In this document: positions 1 to 11,300 of the stretch, piece by piece
Position numbering within the stretch: position 1 is the stretch's first letter
Layout of the letters: each line of letters opens with the position of its first letter
From: Lineus longissimus
Lineage: Eukaryota > Nemertea > Pilidiophora > Heteronemertea > Lineidae
NCBI RefSeq assembly: GCF_910592395.1
Contig: NC_088324.1
Span: forward strand, 6,040,953 to 6,104,952
Direction of reading: 5' to 3'
DNA: 64,000 nt
Made by a program: the position numbers and the translations under genes
The notes under the pieces: generated by a model
Seen by the model: only the letters and a program-made list of their open reading frames with translations
Told to the model about the DNA's origin: nothing
Database searches by the model: none

Positions 1-570
1 TTTATTGGTAAAACATGATCTAACTCTTCTTCAATTATTCGAGATAGACTCCTCTGGTAATCTATTCTAAAATACCTTGGTACCGTAAAGTCAACTTTTA
101 AATTGAAAATGCATAAGCCTCGTTCCGAGAGTGGAGTGTTTTGGACACGCAACCAAGATGCTCTACCAAAGTTCCCTCGGGTTGCACTAAAATATGGAAG
201 CCATGCACACGTCACGTCAATGGAATTTCAGCTCACTTCAGAAGTCTGAGGCTCTCAAAACACTGCTTCAAACACAAATCAGTCAAGGAAGCATCAACCA
301 CCCTAAGTTTTTTAATGAGCGCTACACATATTTGCCGAGAAAAACGCTCCAAATAGCCCATTTGCGCGGATTTTAGCATCACTTGAGCGAGCCGATGCGG
401 ACTTCCTATGCGCACTGTACAAAATGTACATGCCTCATTTTCTGTAACGTTGCCGTAACATAATGTAAACAACGGCGCTACCGGCGCTCCGGGCCGGCGA
501 TGGATGGAATTTGCCAAATTCGCACATATTCAAGTTATTTTCGTGGCCTGTCTTTTTAAGTTTGAGGTAT
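1..570. other. no recognisable gene
   Basis: I see only short open frames of poor coding character here and no motif I recognise. It lies outside the large inverted repeat that starts near 582. Confidence 0.5.
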
Positions 571-581
571 TTTAGAATAGA

Positions 582-762
582 AATTGAACCCTCGGCTTCG
601 GACCTTGGTTGAGATACCAAGACACTCTCGGGTGGAGCTAAAATTTCGTCCAAACCCTCGCCTATCGGCTCGGGTTTTATCGGCGAGGGTTTGGACGAAA
701 TTTTAGCTCCACCCTCGAGTGTCTTGGTAACTCAACCAAGGTCCTCCGCCTTGGGTTCAATT
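582..762. repeat. large imperfect palindrome (about 81-bp arms)
   Basis: The left arm (about 582-662) and right arm (about 682-762) are near-perfect reverse complements around a 19-nt centre. The inner ~20 bp of the arms match exactly, and mismatches increase outward. It sits between unannotated DNA and the Polinton remnant. It could be a fold-back element or two abutting terminal repeats of the Polinton; I cannot decide between these. Confidence 0.85.
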
Positions 763-789
763 CCTTAAACCAAAGTGAGAAGGAACTGT

Positions 790-1090
790 CTGCGCAACCT
801 AAACGTAATCCCGAATATGACTTCGTCACAAAGCTAAAATTGTCAACACCTTGACCTTTAGATATCCTGTTTAGACCAACTCTAACTTTATGTCTGTCTC
901 TATTACCATTCTGATCAAGGAAATCAGTTTTGAAATATGAATTCCAACAAAATCTACATTTGCCTCTCTTACCATCTTAAGCGAATTTACCATCACCTAG
1001 TAATTTCTCTATACCACGTTTAGTGCATTCTTTGCTTATTGTTTCCGCCACATGCTTTGCAATAATCTATTAATTAATTAATTCTATTCT
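790..1090 (-). pseudogene. degenerate coding remnant, possibly Polinton-associated
   Basis: On the minus strand a protein-like reading runs through this stretch but is cut by stops and frame breaks. It contains two C-x2-C pairs (near 1060 and near 960), a Lys/Arg-rich segment and a longer open segment at about 790-950. The paired cysteines suggest a zinc-binding protein. I do not recognise the family. Its position at the integrase end of the Polinton remnant suggests it belonged to that element, but it could be unrelated. Confidence 0.3.
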
Positions 1091-1337
1091 TTTCGAATTC
1101 ACCTTCAAGTTTGGTTGTAAACCATTTCACACAGTACTTCATAGGACACGAGGTTATGTCCCGATAGGCCAGCGGAGCTGGGTAAACATTGACTGTACCA
1201 TAGTTTGTTATGCTTATTTGACCATCCATTTCTAGCTTGATTTAATAGAACATTGTTTTTTTAAATAGGACTTTCGTCCCTGAAGCAAAGCATGAATTAA
1301 ATTTTCAGATACTTGTGCTCATTTCAGAGATTTTATC

Positions 1338-2260
1338 TCATTTCAATGATTTGATATCAGAAACTGGTAACCATTCATTGAATTTGTCACTGTAGCCCTT
1401 CCACTTCACTAATCCATATTTCTTGCCTTTACTGGTCTTGTACCTCGGGATCTTCTCGATCTTGTAATCTAGTTGGTAAGGATTAGGAACGTAACTCAAT
1501 TCCTCTTCATAGAGATATCCTTGAATTTCCTCTTTTTGATAATCTTCAAGCTTGTAGACGATGGGTTGAGTGAAGATGATCTGTTTGATTTGGAATACTT
1601 CCTCAGTGAAGTTGGGAAGGTAACCTTTACCGAAAACAGACTTGTACTTTGAAATTCTTACACTGTCACCTACTTTGCACTTTGGATCACCAAATGTTTA
1701 TTTGAGGTGAAGACCGTAAAGGTTGTACCATACTGCTCCTTTGTTTTCCATCTTTCTGGCATCTACAGGCTTCATACCTATTGATGAGTGAAATGTATTA
1801 TTGTATAACCACTGACCAAGTCATCTAGAACATCGATCCTGACTTTGTCATGAGAGCTTCGCTCGATCCACTTGTCAGTCTCCTTAGCGGTGAAATAACG
1901 CCAAATCTTCTCCTTCAAAGTTCTGTTGAAACGCTCTGCAACTGCTGCCTTCTTGTCAGATTTTGAGGAGAACCATTCTATGTCATTTTTTGTTAAGAGT
2001 TCCTTGAAGTGTTTATTGTAGAATTCTGTGCCGTCATCAAACTGGATCTTTTCCGGTATCGCTTCTCTGCAGATCACTTTAAATGCATCTCTGATTTTTT
2101 CTCCTCTCTTGCTCTTCACTTCCACGGCCCAAGAGTAACGACTGAACAAATCTATGACTGTTAAAATGAATCTGAATACTTTATTCTTACTCTCAAATGT
2201 CTGCATGTCAACCAGATCAGCTTGCCACTGTTGAAAAGGGTTATCGTAGCAAGTTCCAGA
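1338..2260 (-). pseudogene. Polinton/Maverick-type integrase with C-terminal chromodomain, broken
   Basis: The core is an rve/DDE integrase domain in one frame from about 2255 to 1778. The first catalytic Asp lies in the ADLVDM segment just before the strand reading FILTVID. The second Asp is in FDDGTEFYN, and the Glu is in AERFNRTLKEKIW. Downstream, in other frames, a linker leads to a chromodomain with the aromatic/acidic pattern GLVKWKGY...FNEWLP, ending at a stop at 1338-1340. The rve + linker + chromodomain order is typical of Polinton integrases and also of some Ty3/gypsy elements; the neighbouring capsid gene favours Polinton. The frame is broken between about 1690 and 1780, so the gene is inactive as read. 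The family inserts the element's DNA into host chromosomes. Confidence 0.85.
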
Positions 2261-2261
2261 A

Positions 2262-2800
2262 CATAGTCATTTTATGTCCAACATATATTTCAATAATAAG
2301 ACATAAGAAAGAAAATGGATTTACAAAGACAAGCATGTCTACATTGTTGATCCTGAAGCTGTGGCCAATAATTTGGACCTTGAGCTTAAATTTGCTACTC
2401 TAACTGTTGCAGGGCCAGATACCTTATTCCTTATTGATGGCTGTACTAATCTAAGAGTCACAAAGAAGAAGGTGTCTGAGTTATCTTGCTTTTTCCAGTA
2501 GACACTACAAGCTGACTGTTTGGTTATTAGTTCAGAAGTACAATTCAGTTGTTAAGGACTACAGAGAGAACATCAGCATTTTAGTCATGTTTTTTAACAA
2601 GGATGAATCAGCCATGAAATATGCTTTAGAAGAAAATAGTGTTATCCCTAAGGACAAAAGATAGTACTACATAGAAGAACTTAAGTTGAAAATGGGAGCA
2701 AAATTGATCATCAGATTTTCAACATCCCTTTGGCTTCATTCATGTTTAAACTGAAATGTAAAATGATGAATGAATTTGACAACGTCATTAGAGAATGACA
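2262..2800 (+). pseudogene. FtsK/HerA-type packaging ATPase remnant (A32-like), broken
   Basis: Plus-strand readings in at least two frames resemble the C-terminal half of Polinton genome-packaging ATPases. There is a Walker-B-like hydrophobic strand ending in Asp (LFLIDG, near 2425-2445), followed by a KKK...LSEL segment. After a frame change there is a QKYNSVVKDYRE segment near 2535-2575 and an ALEENSVIP segment near 2625-2650. Stops interrupt the frames near 2500 and 2660. No Walker-A P-loop is visible, so the N-terminal part is lost or lies in an unreadable frame. In viruses of this group the enzyme pumps DNA into the capsid. It is on the opposite strand to the capsid and integrase remnants. 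Confidence 0.7.
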
Positions 2801-2841
2801 AAGTGTCAGGAGCAATGCTCAGAAGCTCGATCCAATTTAAT

Positions 2842-3282
2842 TTAATCACTCTTTCTCTTTCTATCCATGAAGTAATAAATCCCAAACTCTAAAACGCTCA
2901 TTCCCAGGATAATCCAGAGGTACTCGTATTTCTTCATTTCGTCACTTGGTTGATAGTAATCACTAAATTGAGGTTGTTTAGGAATTGTTACTTGATTATG
3001 TGGGTTTAAGTGATTGTACATTGAAAATGCAGTATCGGCATTTCTAAAATCTACAGCTGACTCGTTCTCTCCCTTCATTCCAAGGTTAACGAAATCTATG
3101 GTGTTTTTTTCTGTGTTCCCCCATTCTGTTGATGCCTTCTGTAATTCTTCTTGAGCCTTATCATGTCTTTTAATTTCAGCTTCATAACCGTTCTTGTCTA
3201 ATGATTTAAAAATGTAACCAGATCCAGTGAATGCAAATGCACTGATTACAGCAGAGCCAGTCATCATACCAATGCCCGCCAT
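2842..3282 (-). CDS. predicted membrane protein of the Polinton remnant (intact 146 codons)
   Basis: This is the one gene of the Polinton block that is open from ATG to stop. An N-terminal Gly/Ala-rich hydrophobic segment (residues ~2-25) is followed by a charged, helical middle (residues ~30-75, rich in Lys/Glu/Gln, possibly a short coiled coil). A hydrophobic segment at ~122-138 precedes a basic tail (DRKRKS). It looks like a small protein with a membrane segment at each end. Similar-looking proteins accompany Polinton-type elements of invertebrates, but I cannot assign a specific role; a virion membrane or minor capsid role is a guess. Confidence 0.6.
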   Translation of the reverse strand: MAGIGMMTGSAVISAFAFTGSGYIFKSLDKNGYEAEIKRHDKAQEELQKASTEWGNTEKNTIDFVNLGMKGENESAVDFRNADTAFSMYNHLNPHNQVTIPKQPQFSDYYQPSDEMKKYEYLWIILGMSVLEFGIYYFMDRKRKSD

Positions 3283-3417
3283 TTAATTAAATCTAATTTT
3301 GGAGCATTCGAGCTTTGCTCCTGTGACGAAGTCTTGCTCTTAATCTAATTTTTCCTGGATTGGGCTACCAATTGGTACTGTACATCAAAACCATTAAGGT
3401 CGATAATGCTACTGTGT

Positions 3418-3989
3418 TCATCTGTTCATCCATTTTGACTCTATTTTATTGAATCTTGATTTGCATGGTATCTCTATTGGATTATCAGAACCGTATGCTA
3501 TGGTGTCTCCTAGGCTAGCTTCCTTAATCGGTTTTGTGGCAAGCACATCTGATGGTTCACCATTACTTAGTACATTACTAGAATTGATTATGTCACAGTG
3601 AAAAACAAAATTGTTTATGGGTATGAAATTGATGGGACTGTCGCTTATGAGCTCACCATCAATTGAAGAATAAGGAGATTCTGAATGTTCGAAGCCAAAA
3701 AATGCATTGCTTTTACCCATAAACATAATTTGGTCCGATCATTTCTTCTCTTCATTAATTGCATGATAGCCTTACCGGTGGGTTCATGTAGATTAAATCT
3801 AACAACACTTGTAATTACGTTGTATTCTCTCAATTTATCTGCAAAAGTTATCGAAAAGCTTTCTAGGTCACAGAGGCCATGGGGTATCGTAATCTCTGTC
3901 AACAGACGACCAATTAATATCTTAAATTTGTTATTATTCCTGACCTCACTGATGTTGTAAAATGTAAAGGGTATTCCTGTATATGTCAA
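3418..3989 (-). pseudogene. Polinton structural protein candidate (minor capsid/penton-like?), frameshifted
   Basis: Two overlapping minus-strand frames (3989-3645 and 3726-3418) read like one protein broken by a frame change near 3700. The first half has an FYNISE...NNKF...I...IPHGLCDLES pattern, suggesting alternating beta strands. The second half has SPINFIPINNFVFHCDI and GEPSDVLATKPI segments. A beta-rich, non-enzymatic protein beside the capsid gene is consistent with a minor capsid or penton protein, but no diagnostic motif is visible. The role is inference from position and composition. Confidence 0.45.
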
Positions 3990-4097
3990 ACTTATGCTAC
4001 ATGCATCCTGAATTTCAGTGTTAAGATTGACTGTTAAATTGCTTGAATTCTGTTCTGGGTAGTCTCTAGAATCAGTTTAACACAGTTTTCATTTTAT

Positions 4098-4361
4098 CTA
4101 ACTTATGGTAAAAGTTATACTTCTCTTCTTCATTATGTTTCTTGGTATGATACCTTCATCACAGAGGTACTCTAATGTGCCATTACTAACAGCTACAGTT
4201 CCACCCAGTTTAAGAATCTTTTCTAGATTTGCCTGACTTGGGGAACCGATGTTAATTCATAAAATCTTTCTTATTAAGTAAGAGTAACCAATCGTTGTTG
4301 TTGCCAATAGTACACTTTGGTACAGAGTATTGATTATGTCTTTCTTTCCTGGGGTATCCAT
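4098..4361 (-). pseudogene. small hydrophobic Polinton-associated protein, one internal stop
   Basis: An 88-codon frame starts at an ATG at 4361 and ends at a stop at 4098-4100, with a single in-frame TGA after about codon 34. The N-terminal half includes a hydrophobic stretch (SVLLATTTIGYSYLI). The C-terminal half has a GGTVAVSNGTLEYL segment. It lies directly downstream of the major capsid remnant on the same strand. It is probably a small membrane or virion protein of the element; no family assignment is possible from sequence alone. Confidence 0.4.
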
Positions 4362-4389
4362 TTATTAAGATGAAAATCGAATGTAAGAA

Positions 4390-5663
4390 CGAAACTAAAA
4401 TGTGAGAAATAATCTAAAATGTTTAATGTTGTAAAGAAGAAATCTTGAGAATTCTGGATGTTAACCTGAGCATCAGACACCACGAATATGTGCATTTTGT
4501 ATGGTCCCTTACCAGCTTTCTTTTGTTATCGATAACTGGATTCCATCCTTTGTGTTTTGAAGCTTCTTGCTTGATTCCGTGTACACGGTTGTCTTCTGTG
4601 GTTCTCAAATCCAACCATAATCCATAATGATCAGATACACCATAGTATTTCTCAATTGTCATGTAACAGTTGTGAGTTTTCTTCAAATCCTCAGACATGA
4701 AGTGTTTCTTGATCTCGTCCGATTGATCCATCGATCTCATTCCATCTGAGAACACTTGATTGGCAACACCCTCTATTATAATTTATACTTTACTGATGTA
4801 AGGGTTTTCAAATTTCTCAGAATCTCTTGCTCCATCGGCATAATCAGACACGAATAAAAGCAATATGCCTTTAATGGACATCCTTGGAAAATTGATATTC
4901 TCGTTTATTAATGTTTCATTGAAAGTAACATTAACTGTCTTGAAATGATGTATCCAATCATAATAGATTGAGAAGCCAGAATTGTACTTGTTACTCAGTT
5001 GACTGGCAATCATCTTGTGAGTCACTGTGTCATATTCAAAACAGATATTTTTAAGTTTGTAGTTCATGTTTGCAGTGGTGCTTGTTACAATGATTTCCTC
5101 CTTGGGCGCTAATGCGATTCCAGGGATAATGTCCTCTTGAACCGGAAACTTGTAAAATGGAGCATGGTTGTAGAATAGTTCAAAATCTAGTGGTATCTTG
5201 TATTTAGTACCGAACACTTTCTTAAGTGTCTTTTCATCACTAGTTTCACCAGTGACATCAGCTTCAGCTACACCAGATCTTAACTTCCTGAGGATGTCTG
5301 CTTGAATACCTTGAAACACCCTGTCTTCTCTTTCCTCCTCCGTTAACCATAAATCTTTAAATGTTGAATAATAACTGTATTCATTGAGATCAAATATCTG
5401 TTCTGTTCCCTATTTGATCACCATCTTTGAGATCAAGTTTCTACCGAGGTTGTTAACCACACTGTTTTGGAATCTCCGGAAATGGTGATATCAGCCGACA
5501 GATAAAGAGATCTAAGGACAAAGAATGTATTCTCTCTCAATGCCGGTATTCTAACATACAATGTTTCTTTGGGATTAGCAGAAGAGGGGTTATGAGTGAT
5601 AATGTGATGTTGTCTATCAGCCTTCAAACCAAGTGGAATCTTATGCTTTCTTTCAATATTCAA
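4390..5663 (-). pseudogene. Polinton/adintovirus-like major capsid protein (double jelly roll), broken in several frames
   Basis: Three to four minus-strand frame segments are collinear with a Polinton major capsid protein. 5663-5433 has the N-terminal segment with NPSSANPKETLYVRIP. 5430-5320, in another frame, has an in-frame TAG near 5412. 5319-4783 carries the central part (MNYKLKNICFEYDTVT; SIKGILLLFVSDYADG). 4755-4423 carries the C-terminal part (GMRSMDQSDEI; YGLWLDLRT). The last strand (DAQVNIQN) is again in a different frame at about 4480-4440. The estimated length before decay is about 410-425 residues, which is short for the family's usual size. Such proteins form trimers that build icosahedral capsids. 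The frame breaks and the stop mean no capsid can be made from this copy. Confidence 0.8.
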
Positions 5664-5844
5664 TAATCCTCTATTCTATTTATCTACTTAGAAAATCGAG
5701 AATAAACATTTCTTTCTTCGAGCGTTCCTTTTTTTAATTCTTTTAACCCCTTCAATTAAACCGTAGATTATGGAGCTAATATAACAATAGCCAAAATGAT
5801 GATCATATGCCCGGCCAGAAAACCAACAACAAAACCTAATATTT

Positions 5845-6545
5845 TCAATAGGAAACGAAAGAACCGATTATTCCTGGTAAAGCTGCAGCCGTTTTCTTAG
5901 CCATTTCTTTTAACCATTCAGCGAACTTCTTGAGCCCTTCTTTAACTCTATCTAGTATCGAAGGTTTAGGATCAGGTTTAGGTATTGGTCCTGGTCCTGG
6001 TGTTGGGCTTGGTTTAGGTACAACTTTAGACAAAGTATTACTGATACTTAGTCCCAGAGTGGAAAATAACATATTGACTGTTGTTACTATGGCACCAATT
6101 GTAAAACCTTCCATCTTAAAAAGTAACTTAATTCTATCTTTTAAAGATATCACTGAGTCTGGTTTCTTCAAGACATCTGTAATTAAGCGTTTCACTCTAC
6201 TTGTGCTGCTTTCCATTTCTCGGTCTAACTCAAATACTTTTTGTTGTTCTTTACTCAGTTGGTCTTTCTTTCCTTAGGATTTCTCTTTTTATAACATCTT
6301 CTTCTGCAGAGTTTACAAAGCCTCTTCGTAGATTTTCAAGTCGATTTTCAAGCTCTTGTATTTGTCTGTCCTTAACCGCTTTAACTGAAACCACCAGCCC
6401 CTTTCAACGCTCTAACTTCTCGCATTGCATTATCCGTGAAACCAACTGCTTTTAATTCTTCATCCGTTGCATCACTTATCTTATCGATTGGTTGGTTTGA
6501 GCTGATTACCTCATTCAATACTACCTGTTCTTCACGACGTACTGA
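5845..6545 (-). pseudogene. Pro-rich amphipathic/membrane protein of the Polinton remnant, frame-broken
   Basis: The 3' part (6216-5845, 123 codons) is open. It has an N-terminal charged helix, a hydrophobic segment (IGAIVTTVNMLFSTLGLSI), a Pro/Gly-rich hinge of PxPG repeats near residues 68-82, then an amphipathic Lys/Ala-rich helix and a hydrophobic end. Upstream, 6545-6220 in other frames reads as a Glu/Arg-rich coiled-coil-like segment. Both were probably parts of one or two capsid-block genes. A membrane-active minor capsid role, as for adenovirus protein VI, is speculation. A G/C-rich Pro hinge also makes the antisense strand open; that antisense frame is not a gene. Confidence 0.45.
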
Positions 6546-6560
6546 CTGACGTTGTCTTAC

Positions 6561-7165
6561 TTATGCTGGTCCTTCCATAGGCGTCGGTCTTCTGATTTGC
6601 CCACTATCTAGCAAATCTTGATAGTTTTGGGCGATAGATGTTGATGTATCGGGTGCAATCTTACTTTCTATCATGTTAGCAAATTTAGTACCAAATTTAG
6701 TTTTTGATAATGACTGGGAAAGGAACTCAACATCATTTTTAGATAAAGGAATCAATGTGTGTATCCCTCGTCCATCAGGTCGAGTTTCAACCTTCATATT
6801 TTCTTGTTGTTTATCTGTAAAATAATTCAATTCTTCATTTGTTGGATAGAAGAATAGACTGTTTCCTTTAACCTGAATATCTGGTGCGAGGTTACTCAGT
6901 TTGTTTTTATCATATTTCTATCCTGACCCTTTCAATGCATTATCTAGTTTATCCACAATAGCAGTGTATTCTAAATCTTTTCCCATCAATTTAGGATTAA
7001 TACTTCTTGCTATTTCTGGTGTTTGAAAAGGAAGATTCATCAGTAAAATGTCTTCCTTTTGTGTTGTAAGTCGCTCCTTCATCTTAAGTTCTATTGGTAA
7101 CACTAGTAGACACAGCATCATCTCTATTACCATAATTACATAAAGCAATCATTTCTAAGTCTTCT
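6561..7165 (-). pseudogene. uncharacterised Polinton-block protein with internal amber stop
   Basis: The frame 7148-6918 ends at a TAG at 6918-6920, and the same frame continues at once to a second stop at 6561. The 5' 60-70 bases make better sense in another frame from an ATG at 7165. So this is one gene of about 200 codons with an early frame change and one amber stop. It is hydrophilic, rich in Asn, Lys and Asp, with LSKNDVEFLSQSLSKTKFG near the C terminus and a PTPMEGPA tail. I see no enzymatic motif. It is probably a structural or scaffold protein of the element. Confidence 0.45.
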
Positions 7166-7195
7166 CCTCCTTGTTTCATATTTATTTTACATTAA

Positions 7196-8119
7196 TTACA
7201 GGTAATACATGGAAGAATAATTAACTTTAAAATAAAACAAATAAACTCCCAACCACTGAATAAAGTAAGAATTTGATTGTATCATGTGCATTGGACTTTG
7301 ATTTACCAGGTTTACTAGTCTTGGTGTGTTACCAAGCTCAGTGCTGTGATCAACAGGTTTCTTACCACCAGTCTTAATACCAGTAGCATTAAGTTTAACT
7401 CTTATTTTCTTAACACCTGAGCCTTCCATCAATGTAGGAGGTAAAGTCTGTTCATCATTAATGCCATTTTTACCAGGTTTTAAGCGTTTGGGAGCAACTA
7501 AGATATTGTTACTGTAATTTTCAATCTTACAATCTTAAGGATCATGTCAGATCTAATCATGTATAATCCCGGAGCTATTACATAGTCTAATCTTGTACTA
7601 GTGTCATACAATGCTTTCTGGTACCTAGCAATTGAAGTTGGGATATCCACGTGTTGATCAATTGAATCTTGTAAGTGTTTTAAGAATTGCTTCTGTGCGT
7701 CCAATTCAGTTCCAAAGCTACCAATTATTGCTGTCCTTGCTTCAGCCTGTGCTCCTAAAATACAGTAGACATAAGTTCTTATGCTGTCGTTGAGTCTAAC
7801 GATTCCAGGCTCAATTAAGCTTTTCTTGTCACAGACTTAATGAAGTATTTCCAACCAACATCATTCTGAACAACTCTCTCTATCTTAGCTATGTGTAACG
7901 ATTGAGCATAGGTGTAATGTTTATCAGGCAAAGCATAGTGATCTCTATGATCTATGAATCCATTTCCATGAACCGCACCCCATAAATATGTTGTTCCTAG
8001 ACCATAATTGTCTCCTTTCTTTGTTCTAAAATCGAAGTCTGTGGATACGTTAATTCTGTTACGTTGTAGTGATTGTTAGCAGAGTTAAATGCATCATCCG
8101 TGAGTAATGGTATTTCCAT
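7196..8119 (-). pseudogene. uncharacterised Polinton-block protein, frameshifted
   Basis: A reading begins at an ATG at 8119 and changes frame near 8055, near 7830, near 7535 and near 7440. Recognisable segments include TYLWGAVHGNGFIDH near 7980, YVYCILGAQAEARTAI near 7750, and LDAQKQFLKHLQDSIDQ (7704 downwards), followed by a basic segment with RVKLNATGIKTGGKK near 7390. I do not know the family. It lies at the LINE-proximal edge of the Polinton remnant, which stops at about 8140 where the LINE begins. Confidence 0.4.
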
Positions 8120-8302
8120 TTGCTTAAGTATCTACCTAACTTGATATATATATATATCTGTTTATTCCTCCTATATAGAAGATTACAAACAATTCAAAGC
8201 AAGATAAAATTATAGCAACTAATGTACACTATTTACATACTTCTAGCTGTTGTCAAAAAATATGTAGTCTCAGGCAAGAAAAACATTTTAGATATAATTA
8301 GC

Positions 8303-11300
8303 CTAAACATTCCAGCACTGTGCTGTGATCCGAAGAAGTGCTACATTTTCTTCATAATCAAAAGCGGAAAGTTGTTTCCCGAGCAATGTTTCTGTGAGTT
8401 CATCGTCGCACATGTTCCACAGTGCTGTGCTGAGTTCAACTGGGCATTCATTTTCAATTTGTTCCCAAAATTTCTCACGTTGGGAGGAAAAACCTGAACA
8501 TCCACAGAAAAAATGAAGTTGCGGATCGGTATAACATTGAGTACATCGATTGCACTTTGTTTCTGTGATAGTTTCTGGTAGCGTGTTTAGCTTAGCTAGG
8601 AAGGCATAGTTGCTTTTGTGCTTCCGATCAGTTTGAGCGGTTGTCCATATTAAGGACGGATAGTCCAGAGACTTTTCAATGTTCATTATTCTGAAAAGAT
8701 TATTGCGTGTACATTCTGCTCTGAAGTTTAAGTTTTCTTGATTGAGAACAGATTTTTGAACTAAAGACTTCCAGGGGGTACCGGTTGGCACACTTAGTTG
8801 ACCACTTTCAGTGAACTCTTTTAGGGAGTTTGAAAGGTTATACCTGTCCATTACTGTCATAAAGTTTGGCACATACCCGAGACAAGTTTCGGAACTATTT
8901 GTTCTGTTCAACATTGAGCGGAGCCGAAAATTGAAAACACGCCTGAGGAGTAGGTGCTCAGGCATTCTTGCTAACTGTCCAAAGAATAGAAGACATTGTT
9001 TATCGATGAGTGCTTTTAGGCTTATACTTCCTATCATGGCTTGTGTTGTTACAGTTCGAGTGATTTTGCTAAATCCTTGCATTCGTTTGAGACAAAATCT
9101 GTGAGCACGCTCTAAGATCATTAAGTCACGTTCAGACATATTGGACCATAGTTCACTGCCGTAAAGTGCCTTCGGAAGGCATATTCTACAGTAGATATGG
9201 TAACTGGAGATGGGATTAAATTTGTTGGGTTGCATCCCCGGACCTAGTATGCACATGAGAGTTTTCTTTAGCTTTTGAGCGGCGGAAATTGCTGTTGTCG
9301 TTGTTCGGCTGTATTTGTTCTGTATTACACCAAGGTGTATGTGCGAAGCGGCTTCCTTAACCGGTTTGTCTCCAAGCGTCCACATTCGTTCATTGGAAAT
9401 GCTTTGCCATTGATGCTGTGTCTCACCAAACACCACAACAATGCACTTGTCTGAGTTGTAGTCATACCTCCACTTGATTGAATATTTGAAACTGCATGAC
9501 ATCATGTGATCAAGACCATATTTGGCAAGTGAGACGAGGGTTAGGTCGTCAGCATGACAGGGGGAACCACATTCTATGTCTCCTAGTTTTGCGCCAAAAT
9601 TTGTGTTCTCTGAGGTATAGAGGAGATTGTCCATATACAGCAGATAAAGCCACGTGGAGAGCACTCCACCCTGACGAACGCCTTGTTTGATGCTGAACCA
9701 CGGTGAGTACATATCATTTTCCATGACACAGCTTTCAATATTTTGGTAGCAGGTTGCGATAATGCGCCATAGTTTGCCTCGTACTCCACCCTGACGAACG
9801 CCTTGTTTGATGCTGAACCACGGTGAGTACATATCATTTTCCATGACACAGCTTTCAATATTTTGGTAGCAGGTTGCGATAATGCGCCATAGTTTGCCTC
9901 GTACTCCAAAGTTAAACAGTTTGTAAAGCAATCCGTCTTGCCAAACAGTGTCATAAGCCTTAGCTGCATCTAAAAAACAGGTGTACACTTTAGAATGCCT
10001 TTCTAATAGATGCGAGATTGTTTCTTGTAGTACGAATGTCGTTGAGACACAGCTGCGCATTTTCTGATACGCGCTCTGCTGTTGATGGGGGAAGATAATG
10101 TTCTCCTCACAGGTCCATATTTTAAGCCGCTCGTATATGAGTCTTTCAAACAGTTTGTACACGGTTGGCAACAGGGTGATTGGACGGTAGCTGTTTGGGT
10201 CACTCCTGTCCTTTCCCTTTCTTTTGTGTAGGGTATGGATAACCCCCTGTTTTGCATCTTTCGGTACATGTTCTGTTAACATAAACTGATTAAATAGGTT
10301 CGTTAGCGCTTTGTGAAGTGCAGGGCCACCGTATTTTAAATGTTCATTGGAGACTCCGTCAAGTCCCGATGCTTTGTCGTTTTTAAGAAGTCGTAGACAT
10401 GACTCTACCTCTTCTTGGGTAAATGGGTCGTCAAGCACAGATATGTGGATTCCTTGCGATTGGTTTGCCATTTCACGAATTCTTTTTTCCACTTCCTCTC
10501 TAAAAGTCTCGTCATATTTACCACTCTGGTCAGGTTTGTAAAGATTCGCAAAGTAATCTGCCCATTTGGAGCAGATGTCACTGGTGTCATATACCACTTC
10601 CCCGTTAAATCGCATGGGAGGAGGTGGTCTCTCTTGATTGCGTTGTTTACTTTTCAGTAATTTCCAAAAGAGCGTTTGGTCAAATTCTGCTGCTTCATTT
10701 ATTGCATCATAGAATTGCTCCTGAAGTCTTTCATTTAAACGTCGCATTTCGGCGCGAAATCCTCGTTTGCTGTCCTTGTATTGCTTTCGTGTATCACTGG
10801 ACATAGCTCTGGGTTTTCCCGCTAAGACCCAAGCATGGCGTAATTGCCGCATTTTTGTATGCAGGTCTTTTAAGCACTCGTTCCAATACGGACGGAGTCT
10901 TTTGTTGAGATTGCTTTTCGGAATAGACAGCTCGGCAGCATTTACCATGGCGCTTATGATTTGATTGTAGTGGTCATCAACATCACAGTTTGAGGCTGAG
11001 GGGCTGGACTCGAATGCTGGCAACGTAGCTTTTAGGGCTGCGCAATAATGCTCGATTCTTTGGAAGTTTGACCGGATACAACGTGCCCAATGAAATGTTG
11101 TACGCTTCGGTTTTTTCACATTTTCGCGATTATCTGTTTGCTTTACGTTTCTACTCTCGCAGGCGTATGTCATAATCACGGAGAAGACTGGGAGGTGATC
11201 TGATGTATTGAGGGTTTCATCATCGATTACCTCATTGTCCTTCGAATGTTCTAGTGTTACCGAGCTCACACAGATGTGATCTATGAGCGTCTTGTGGGAG

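Noticed and set aside
5930-6277. 115-codon plus-strand Gly/Pro-rich frame
   Set aside because: Antisense of the Pro-rich hinge in the minus-strand Polinton protein.
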